Assembly: GCA_902783815.1 (NCBI GenBank)
Contig: CACZSM010000195.1
Coordinates: 1-5,826, forward strand
Direction: 5' to 3'
DNA: 5,826 nucleotides
Origin: an uncultured Ruminococcus sp.
Lineage (GTDB): Bacteria; Bacillota; Clostridia; Oscillospirales; Acutalibacteraceae
Part shown: piece by piece, positions 1-5,253 of the stretch
Position numbering within the stretch: the stretch's first letter is position 1
Layout of the letters: each line of letters begins with the position of its first letter
Notes under the pieces: model-generated
Told to the model about the DNA's origin: nothing
The model's database searches: none
Seen by the model: the letters and a program-made list of their open reading frames with translations, nothing else
Program-made: the position numbers and the translations under genes

Positions 1-77
1 TGCCTGTATTCCTCGATTTTTTGAAAATTGATTTCCGTGCGTTTTTTATTTATCCATGTTGGTTCTTAATACTGTTA

Positions 78-500
78 TCATAGTCTTTTAAAAAATCTTA
101 TTTGCTTTTTTTCCTCATTATATCCAGCATTTCTATAGAAAGTATGTGCTTCTTTTCTTGATGATCCGGAATTGAGCCGCATCAGGGAAATGCTCATTAA
201 TTTTGCCCATTCCTCTGCTTTATTAAGTAATGCCCGTCCGATACCTCTCCTGCGATATTCACTTGATACCGCAAGACCAAGAATATTTGCCATTGTCTGA
301 AAATATAACACTTCATACTTTTCAACATGAATAAATCCCACGACAGTATTTTCACAAATTGCTACATAAACACATTCTCTCTTTTTATCAAGAGCAGACA
401 ATTTTGTTCTTACAAAAGCTTCATCACATTTATATCCAAGATCATATTCGCATATTTTCGCTATTCTGGAGCAATCATCGGGAATCGCTTCTCTTATCAT
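78..500 (-). CDS. GNAT family N-acetyltransferase
   Basis: This is a complete 140-residue protein, the usual size for a single-domain GNAT acetyltransferase, an enzyme class that moves an acetyl group from acetyl-CoA to an amine. The acetyl-CoA pyrophosphate-binding motif A is clear: strand LGLAVSSEYRR (about residues 74-84) runs into R83-x-x-G86-x-G88 and the helix ALLNKAEEW. The C-terminal part has the family's motif-B-like segment SSRKEAHTFYRNAGY (113-127), in which the tyrosines and the AH-x-FY pattern are typical. No signal peptide or membrane segment is visible, so it should be cytoplasmic. The start is the ATG at 498-500, supported by an AGGAGG box 7 bases upstream and a good promoter. 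The substrate cannot be read from the sequence; small amines, antibiotics or protein N-termini are all possible. The family call is firm, the substrate unknown. The gene lies downstream of the helicase on the same strand but seems to be independently transcribed. Confidence 0.93.
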   Translation of the reverse strand: MIREAIPDDCSRIAKICEYDLGYKCDEAFVRTKLSALDKKRECVYVAICENTVVGFIHVEKYEVLYFQTMANILGLAVSSEYRRRGIGRALLNKAEEWAKLMSISLMRLNSGSSRKEAHTFYRNAGYNEEKKQIRFFKRL

Positions 501-507
501 AACAAAG

Positions 508-513
508 CCTCCT
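508..513 (-). promoter_or_regulatory. Ribosome binding site of the GNAT gene
   Basis: On the minus strand this reads AGGAGG, a perfect anti-16S core, with 7 bases before the ATG at 498-500. It fixes the start codon chosen for the acetyltransferase. Confidence 0.85.
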
Positions 514-529
514 GATTTCTATTTACACT

Positions 530-558
530 ATTATACTATAAATTTGTACCTGTTCCAA
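530..558 (-). promoter_or_regulatory. Sigma-A type promoter of the GNAT gene
   Basis: Read on the minus strand there is a -35 box TTGGAA (553-558, 4 of 6 consensus bases), a 17-base spacer and a perfect -10 box TATAAT (530-535). Transcription would start near 523, giving a leader of about 23 bases that contains the AGGAGG ribosome binding site. This suggests the acetyltransferase is transcribed on its own rather than only by read-through from the helicase. Inferred from sequence alone. Confidence 0.7.
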
Positions 559-627
559 ATGGCTGATTGAAGTCACTCGGACTATATTGATGATATATGT
601 CAGATCTGTACTCAGCTGCACTTTTCC

Positions 628-725
628 GTAAACTCCACTGTTTATCAGTATTTCATGTGCTTTCAGGAAAAATAAGCAGACACAAATTCAGGAAACAGCA
701 GAAACAGGCTATAAAAGGAGTTTAC
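628..725. repeat. Compound inverted repeat over the helicase 3' end
   Basis: A perfect 9-base inverted repeat has arms GTAAACTCC (628-636) and GGAGTTTAC (717-725). Just inside it a second 6-base pair of arms, CTGTTT (638-643) and AAACAG (702-707), can stack after an asymmetric internal loop of 1 and 9 bases. The right arm contains the stop codon of the helicase (722-724). Neither strand has a T-run after the stem, so it is not a standard intrinsic terminator. It could be an mRNA 3'-end stabiliser, a processing site, or the ends of a small non-autonomous element. The function is unknown; the pairing itself is directly visible. Confidence 0.5.
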
Positions 726-3700
726 AGCAGATCCATTATTTCTTCTGTTGTCATATTTACAATATCTCCTTCGCCGCCCACGGCAGTTTCAAGGAGATCG
801 GCTTTTTTCTGTTGCAGTATGCGGATCTTTTCTTCAATGGTATCTTTAACAATGAGCTTATAGATCTGAACATTGTTTCTTTGTCCGATGCGGTAAACGC
901 GGTCGGAAGCCTGGTTTTCCGCAGACAGGTTCCACCATGGATCATAATGTATAACAATATCCGCACCAGTCAGATTCAAACCGGTTCCGCCTGCCTTTAA
1001 CGAAATAAGGAACACACTGACATCGTTTTCGTTGAATTCGTTGACCATTTTCATACGATCTTTGGTTTTTGTTGAGCCTGTCAGAGTATAGAAGCTGATG
1101 TTTTCCTGCATAAGACGATCAGCAATGATATCAAGCATTGAGGTAAACTGTGAAAATAAAAGGATCTTATGACCCGATTCGATACAGCTTTTGATAAGAT
1201 CTATACACTGCTCTAACTTTGCACTCTCGCCGTCATAATTCTCATACAGCAAAGACGGGTCACAGCATATCTGTCGCAGTTTTGTCAGCATAGCAAGTAT
1301 TTTCAGCTTGTCCCTGCTTTCATCCATTTCCTTTAGTTCACCTTTTATTTTTGCCGCATTGGCAATATACAGCTTATTCTGTTTATCATCAAATTTTACT
1401 TCTAGGACAGTTTCGATCTTGTCCGGCAGCTCTGTTAAGACCTCACTTTTAAGTCTCCTGAGTACAAAGGGGGAAGTGAGCCTTTGCAGGGAACGGACAG
1501 AGGAACTGTCATTCTTTTTTACGATAGGGGTTTCGTAGTTTTTCTTAAAATAGCTGTAGTGGTGAAGATACCCCGGCATTATGAAATCAAAAATACTCCA
1601 AAGCTCTGCAAGTGTATTTTCGACCGGAGTACCCGTCAGAGCAAATCGCTGGTCGCTGTTTATTGCTTTTACAGCCTTTGCGGATTGTGTATTATGATTT
1701 TTAATATTCTGCGCTTCATCGAGAAACTGTATGGCAAAGTGTTTAGCTTCATATTTTGCAATATCCCTCAGAAGGGTTGCATAGGAGGTTATTACAACAT
1801 CATAGTTATCCATTTCTTCAAACTGTTTAGAGCGCTCTGCAACGGTTCCGCTTATGCAGAGAGAGCTTAAATCAGAGGAAAAACGCTCAATTTCATTTTG
1901 CCAGTTGAGTGTAAGAGAGGATGGACAAATTACCAAAAACTGTTTATGCTCTCCAGGCTGGCAGGCATCCTTTACACTTTGCATGACGGCGATCGCCTGT
2001 ATAGTTTTGCCAAGTCCCATATCATCAGCTAAAATGCCGCCCATATTGTATATGCCGAGAGTTTTCATCCAACGAAATCCATATTTCTGATAGTCACGCA
2101 TAGTCATTTCCAGTTTGTCGGATAATGCAAAAGCATCATCATCCCTCAGCATACTGTCATACTCTTTGGCACAGCGGCGGAATTCGCTGCTGCGTTTCAG
2201 GCGGATATGTTCTTCATCTGCCTGCAGACTGTTCAGGTACAGCATACGATACATAGGTACAGTAATATTTTCCTTAAGAAATGCTTTGTCAGAGATATTA
2301 AGCTCCCTTTTGAACAGTTCAAGATCCTTTATACTGTTATCTACTATTGAAAAAGAACCGTCCTTGAAACGATGGTACTTTTTCCCTTGACGGTAAGCAT
2401 CAAGCATTTCCAGTAATTCCTCTGCACTGTATCCGGAGGCTTCAATATTCAACTCCAGCAATCCGCCGGATGGCTTTATACCTATGCTGGTAGTTACAGA
2501 AGGACGCATATTGATTTTTTTGAAACGGTCACTGACATACAGTTCCATGTTCTTGCTGAGTACGCTCATTCCCTCACTGATAAGAGTAAAAGCAGCATCA
2601 TCTGTATGTATCTGAAAGGGGTGAACAGTATCTCCTTCATATAAGTCAAAATAGCGGCGTACCGTTGAAAGAGCAGTTTCTTCGCCATAAGGGTCTATAA
2701 TACTTGATCTGTTTTTGTGTCTGTCAAGAACAGAATATATGTTATCACCGTAAGAAAACAGGAGCGCCGCACATATTACTCCTTCATCATCAACATCAAT
2801 ATACAGTTGTGAAACGAGAGAAGGCGGAACAAGTGATTCATCAACAGCAGTTGTATCTATATCAAAGCAATTCTCTATCTGTCGGAGTACCGTGTTATAA
2901 AATACCGGGATATCATCCTTTGAAATAATAATATTTTTTTCGTTATTCAGGAAATTTGCTATTGGTACAACTTTCTTTGTGAATTCACTATCTGCACAGG
3001 CAATGATCTGTTCATTTTCAAGTAAAAAATAGCCCTTGTCGTAGCTTCCTAAAAAAATAGGAAAATCCTGCGCTGCAAACTTCATCTTTCCTCTTTGGGT
3101 GGTTGTCAGTACAGCCTTTAATTCAGGGTTTCGATTTTCGATCCGGTATTCCTTATTGTCTATTTTCAATGAACTGTCCTTATACAATTCAATGAATCTC
3201 TCAAGATATTTTCCTTTCAGGCGGAATTCTTTTTCACTGCAATAATTGCTGTAATAGTCAAATCTTGAATCCTGATAAATCTCATATGCCAGTTCAATAA
3301 GACGACGGCTTACAGAATCAATATCATTATATCTGTGTCTCCATTCAAAATACTTGCCGTACTTTCGTGTACTCATATATTTGAAGTCTTCTCTCAGTCT
3401 TTTTATATCTCCGACCGAGTATTTGCGATCTCTTCCGATCTTTAAGTGAAAATACATATCACTTTTTCTTATCATTATTTCAGGTTCAATGCTTACCGGA
3501 ACTTCACTTTCAGACTTACGGTTCAAAGAATACTCCTGGATCAGGTTCGGAAGATAATTTGAGCTTCTGTCAGAGATCTGATCATCAAAAATCGTTTCAA
3601 GATATATAAGTACCGCATAAATATGTTTACAGTAGCCATATTCATACGGACAGGTACACTCAGCAGAAGTAATACTTCCATCACCTTTAATTTCAATATC

Positions 3701-3853
3701 TACATTATAGTTGCGATAGCTGCCTTTGACAGTAGCGATATAATGTTCTTTTTCTGATTTTTTTACACTTTTTATGCGTGAATCCTTATAATATGTTTTG
3801 CCTCTTGATGCAATCTGACTATTAAAATGATAGCGAAAATCATTGATATTCAT
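722..3853 (-). CDS. SWIM zinc finger / SNF2 family helicase-like ATPase
   Basis: This 1043-residue protein is complete and near the usual length for bacterial SWIM-SNF2 proteins. An N-terminal SWIM zinc finger has the ligand pattern C66-x-C68-x6-C75-x-H77, expected to bind DNA or protein. A long middle part (about 100-570) has no motif I can name with certainty; families of this architecture often carry the bacterial SNF2-associated domain there. The ATPase follows: motif I DDMGLGKT (610-617), motif II D712-E-A-Q715, motif III LTGTPVEN (739-746), then the second RecA lobe with LLFSQFT (898-904), motif V around SLKAGGTGLNLTGA (951-964) and motif VI QASDRVYRIGQ (981-991), including arginines R985 and R988. 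All catalytic motifs are intact. Such proteins translocate on double-stranded DNA and remodel protein-DNA complexes; the cellular job of the clostridial members is not settled. The ATG at 3851-3853 has a GAGGA box 7 bases upstream. The gene stands alone, divergent from gmd, with no methylase or nuclease beside it to suggest a defence system. Confidence 0.95.
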   Translation of the reverse strand: MNINDFRYHFNSQIASRGKTYYKDSRIKSVKKSEKEHYIATVKGSYRNYNVDIEIKGDGSITSAECTCPYEYGYCKHIYAVLIYLETIFDDQISDRSSNYLPNLIQEYSLNRKSESEVPVSIEPEIMIRKSDMYFHLKIGRDRKYSVGDIKRLREDFKYMSTRKYGKYFEWRHRYNDIDSVSRRLIELAYEIYQDSRFDYYSNYCSEKEFRLKGKYLERFIELYKDSSLKIDNKEYRIENRNPELKAVLTTTQRGKMKFAAQDFPIFLGSYDKGYFLLENEQIIACADSEFTKKVVPIANFLNNEKNIIISKDDIPVFYNTVLRQIENCFDIDTTAVDESLVPPSLVSQLYIDVDDEGVICAALLFSYGDNIYSVLDRHKNRSSIIDPYGEETALSTVRRYFDLYEGDTVHPFQIHTDDAAFTLISEGMSVLSKNMELYVSDRFKKINMRPSVTTSIGIKPSGGLLELNIEASGYSAEELLEMLDAYRQGKKYHRFKDGSFSIVDNSIKDLELFKRELNISDKAFLKENITVPMYRMLYLNSLQADEEHIRLKRSSEFRRCAKEYDSMLRDDDAFALSDKLEMTMRDYQKYGFRWMKTLGIYNMGGILADDMGLGKTIQAIAVMQSVKDACQPGEHKQFLVICPSSLTLNWQNEIERFSSDLSSLCISGTVAERSKQFEEMDNYDVVITSYATLLRDIAKYEAKHFAIQFLDEAQNIKNHNTQSAKAVKAINSDQRFALTGTPVENTLAELWSIFDFIMPGYLHHYSYFKKNYETPIVKKNDSSSVRSLQRLTSPFVLRRLKSEVLTELPDKIETVLEVKFDDKQNKLYIANAAKIKGELKEMDESRDKLKILAMLTKLRQICCDPSLLYENYDGESAKLEQCIDLIKSCIESGHKILLFSQFTSMLDIIADRLMQENISFYTLTGSTKTKDRMKMVNEFNENDVSVFLISLKAGGTGLNLTGADIVIHYDPWWNLSAENQASDRVYRIGQRNNVQIYKLIVKDTIEEKIRILQQKKADLLETAVGGEGDIVNMTTEEIMDLL

Positions 3854-3860
3854 TTATTTA

Positions 3861-3865
3861 TCCTC
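3861..3865 (-). promoter_or_regulatory. Ribosome binding site of the SNF2 gene
   Basis: The minus strand reads GAGGA here, 7 bases before the ATG at 3851-3853. This supports the N-terminus MNINDFRYHF, which lies 65 residues before the first zinc ligand. Confidence 0.75.
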
Positions 3866-3900
3866 AGCTTTCATGCTACTCGAAATAATACATCTTACTC

Positions 3901-3930
3901 ATTATAACACGCTTATAAGACAAAAAGCAA
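3901..3930 (-). promoter_or_regulatory. Extended -10 promoter of the SNF2 gene
   Basis: The minus strand has a perfect TATAAT (3901-3906) preceded by TG and one base, which makes an extended -10 element. The best -35 is weak, TTGCTT (3925-3930), at an 18-base spacing; the extended -10 could compensate. Transcription would begin near 3894, giving a leader of about 40 bases. Confidence 0.6.
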
Positions 3931-4026
3931 TTGTAATAATAACAGATTCAGAAAAATAAAGGTAGAAATATAATTTATACACTTGGTTTTATGCGAATTT
4001 GCTGCAGTTAACTATTTTAGATAAAA

Positions 4027-4040
4027 GTTTGAGGTCAAAC
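4027..4040. promoter_or_regulatory. Palindrome, possible operator
   Basis: GTTTGA-GG-TCAAAC is a perfect 6-base inverted repeat with a 2-base centre, the size of a site for a dimeric helix-turn-helix regulator. It overlaps possible -35 boxes in both directions: TTGAGG (4029-4034, plus strand, followed 19 bases later by TAAAAT at 4054-4059) and TTGACC on the minus strand (4033-4038), which has only a poor -10 after it. A regulator here could act on either gene. No regulator gene lies in the window, so the role is inference from symmetry and position. Confidence 0.4.
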
Positions 4041-4082
4041 CGTCTGCAAATTGTAAAATCGGATAACAGCAATAAAAAACTA

Positions 4083-4111
4083 ACCAATATTGTGCTACTA
4101 TTCACCAATAT
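4083..4111. repeat. ACCAATAT direct repeat pair, 21-base period
   Basis: ACCAATAT occurs at 4083-4090 and again at 4104-4111, exactly 21 bases apart, close to two helical turns, so both copies face the same side of the DNA. The second copy overlaps the first three bases of the TATAAT box at 4109-4114. Spaced direct repeats of this kind can be regulator sites, but two 8-base AT-rich copies could be chance. Confidence 0.35.
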
Positions 4112-4114
4112 AAT
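4109..4114 (+). promoter_or_regulatory. Candidate -10 box for the gmd operon
   Basis: A perfect TATAAT lies 82 bases before the gmd start, but there is no acceptable -35 box 16-18 bases upstream (the bases there are AATATT or close to it) and no extended -10 TG. If real, it would need an activator or be weak. Transcription would start near 4121, just before the small leader reading frames. A competing candidate is TTGAGG / TAAAAT at 4029-4059, with a long 19-base spacer. Confidence 0.4.
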
Positions 4115-4136
4115 CCATTAAAACAAAAGAAGGAAT

Positions 4137-4145
4137 ATGAGATAA
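4137..4145 (+). other. Possible M-R-stop minigene in the gmd leader
   Basis: ATG AGA TAA is preceded, with 2 bases between, by AGAAGGA (4128-4134), which resembles a ribosome binding site. The spacing is short for efficient initiation. It may be an incidental ATG or a small upstream reading frame that affects ribosome loading on the gmd mRNA. Confidence 0.15.
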
Positions 4146-4163
4146 TTGCAGAAAGAGATCCGC

Positions 4164-4199
4164 ATGGCGGAAATAAATGTGAAAGAGGAAGCAATATGA
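4164..4199 (+). other. 11-codon leader reading frame overlapping the gmd start
   Basis: An ATG at 4164 opens a frame encoding MAEINVKEEAI. Its TGA stop (4197-4199) overlaps the gmd ATG (4196-4198) in the ATGA arrangement typical of translational coupling. The same frame is open back to a TTG at 4146. The ribosome binding site in front is only a weak AAAGAGA at 4152-4158. The peptide is charged, without runs of one amino acid, so it does not look like an attenuator of the amino-acid-sensing kind. It may be a coupling leader, the remnant end of a lost gene, or chance. Confidence 0.25.
4185..4190 (+). promoter_or_regulatory. Ribosome binding site of gmd
   Basis: GAGGAA lies 5 bases before the ATG at 4196-4198. 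It supports the start that places the Rossmann glycine motif at residues 8-14, as expected for the family. Confidence 0.75.
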
Positions 4200-5233
4200 A
4201 AAAAGCACTTATTACAGGTATAACAGGTCAGGACGGTTCTTATCTTGCAGAATTTCTGCTTGAAAAGGGATATGAGGTACACGGAATAACAAGGCGTGCA
4301 TCCATTTCCAATACAGCAAGAATAGATCATCTTATTGCAAAAAATGCAATTACTCTCCATGACGGTGATCTGTCTGATTCATCCTCACTGGTTCGCATTA
4401 TCAGCATTGTACAGCCTGATGAGATATACAATCTTGCCGCACAGAGCCATGTTCAGGTATCATTTGATGTTCCAGAGTATAGTGGTGATGTTGATGCTAT
4501 CGGTGTTCTGCGTATCCTTGAAGCTGTACGCATTTTAGGACTTGCAAAGAAAACAAAGATATATCAGGCTTCTACCTCGGAGCTTTATGGTAAAGTAGAG
4601 GAAATTCCTCAGAGAGAAACTACTCCATTCCACCCATACAGTCCCTATGCTGTTGCAAAGCAGTATGGTTATTGGATGATTAAAGAATACCGTGAAGCAT
4701 ATGGCATCTTTGCTTGCAACGGTATCCTGTTTAATCATGAATCTGAACGCCGCGGCGACAACTTCGTAACCAGGAAAATCACGCTTGCAGCTGGACGTAT
4801 TGCCTGCGGCCTGCAGGATCATCTTGAGCTCGGCAACCTTGATTCCCTTCGTGACTGGGGTTACGCAAAGGACTATGTAGAGTGTATGTGGCTGATTCTT
4901 CAGCAGGATGAGCCAGATGATTATGTCATCGCAACCGGCGTGCAGCATACCGTCCGTGAGTTCACAACTTTAGCTTTCGCCAACGATGGTATCGAGCTGG
5001 AGTGGAAGGGTGAAGGTATGGAAGAGAAAGGCTACGACAAGAAGACCGGCAAGATGCTTGTTTGTGTAAATCCGAAGTGGTACCGTCCGACTGATGTTGT
5101 AAACCTGTGGGGTGATCCTACTAAGGCAAGAACAAAACTTGGTTGGAATCCGCAGAAGACAAGCTATGAGGAACTTTGCAGGATTATGGCAGAACATGAT
5201 CTTCAGCTGGCAAAGAAAGAAGCAGGTAAGTAA
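4196..5233 (+). CDS. gmd: GDP-mannose 4,6-dehydratase
   Basis: This cytoplasmic enzyme converts GDP-D-mannose to GDP-4-keto-6-deoxy-D-mannose using bound NADP(H), the branch point to GDP-fucose, GDP-rhamnose and related sugars. It is an extended short-chain dehydrogenase of 345 residues, full length for the family. The cofactor motif is G8-x-x-G11-Q-D-G14 followed by SYLAEFLLEKGYEVHG, and ITRRAS (31-36) is the family's arginine-rich NADP-binding stretch. Catalytic residues match the E. coli enzyme shifted by five: T127 and E129 in STSELYG, Y151 and K155 in SPYAVAKQYGYW. The FNHES segment (179-183), VTRKI (191-195), LRDWGYAKDYVE (218-229) and the C-terminal YRPTDVVNLWGDPTKARTKLGW (296-317) are all diagnostic. 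One oddity is E184, where most members have proline in NHESPRRG. Base composition rises from about 41% G+C in the first 540 bases to about 50% in the rest. The next gene starts directly after its stop, so the two form an operon. Confidence 0.96.
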   Translation: MKKALITGITGQDGSYLAEFLLEKGYEVHGITRRASISNTARIDHLIAKNAITLHDGDLSDSSSLVRIISIVQPDEIYNLAAQSHVQVSFDVPEYSGDVDAIGVLRILEAVRILGLAKKTKIYQASTSELYGKVEEIPQRETTPFHPYSPYAVAKQYGYWMIKEYREAYGIFACNGILFNHESERRGDNFVTRKITLAAGRIACGLQDHLELGNLDSLRDWGYAKDYVECMWLILQQDEPDDYVIATGVQHTVREFTTLAFANDGIELEWKGEGMEEKGYDKKTGKMLVCVNPKWYRPTDVVNLWGDPTKARTKLGWNPQKTSYEELCRIMAEHDLQLAKKEAGK

Positions 5234-5253
5234 ATGAAAGCACTTATTACAGG
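4202..5253 (+). repeat. 17-base direct repeat at the 5' ends of gmd and rmd
   Basis: AAAGCACTTATTACAGG occurs at 4202-4218 and 5237-5253, encoding KALITG in both proteins with the same codons. It reflects the shared Rossmann start of the two enzymes. The copies are 1035 bases apart in the same reading frame, so recombination between them would remove most of gmd and leave an intact rmd-like frame. The range given runs from the first copy to the second. Confidence 0.6.
5220..5227 (+). promoter_or_regulatory. Ribosome binding site of the rmd-like gene
   Basis: AAGCAGGT differs by one base from AAGGAGGT and lies inside the last codons of gmd, 6 bases before the next ATG at 5234. With stop and start adjoining (TAAATG), this suggests coupled translation of the two sugar enzymes. 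Confidence 0.6.

Larger units (their letters stand above)
3854..4195. other. Divergent intergenic region between SNF2 and gmd
   Basis: This 342-base AT-rich spacer separates divergently transcribed genes. It holds the helicase ribosome binding site and promoter on the left, a 14-base palindrome (4027-4040), a pair of 8-base direct repeats (4083-4090 and 4104-4111), a TATAAT box (4109-4114), a three-codon minigene (4137-4145), an 11-codon reading frame overlapping gmd (4164-4199), and the gmd ribosome binding site. I recognise no riboswitch, tRNA, small RNA or terminator in it. The region between about 3931 and 4020 shows nothing I can name. Confidence 0.8.

Noticed and set aside
3..86. Open plus-strand frame entering from the left edge, about 27 codons
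   Set aside because: It is short, has no recognisable motif and overlaps the end of the acetyltransferase. The minus strand here shows EPTWINKKRTEINFQKIEEYR without a start codon. Neither can be supported, so 1-77 is left unannotated.
628..725. Intrinsic terminator for the helicase gene
   Set aside because: The inverted repeat is real but has an approximately 80-base loop and no T-run after the stem in either direction.
597..863. 88-codon plus-strand frame at the helicase 3' end
   Set aside because: Most of it is antisense to the conserved helicase C-terminus, with no ribosome binding site; a shadow frame.
1484..1870. 128-codon plus-strand frame inside the SNF2 gene
   Set aside because: It is antisense to the conserved ATPase motifs and its product is cysteine- and aromatic-rich without a known domain; a shadow frame.
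3996..4052. AATTTGC / GCAAATT inverted repeat around the palindrome
   Set aside because: The arms are only 7 AT-rich bases, 43 bases apart, and are not centred on the palindrome at 4027-4040; probably chance.
4118..4360. 80-codon minus-strand frame with a hydrophobic, cysteine-rich product
   Set aside because: It covers the gmd 5' end in antisense and shows no promoter or family motif; a composition artefact is more likely.
4535..4948. 137-codon minus-strand frame opposite gmd
   Set aside because: It lies wholly antisense to conserved Gmd sequence and has no ribosome binding site or domain.
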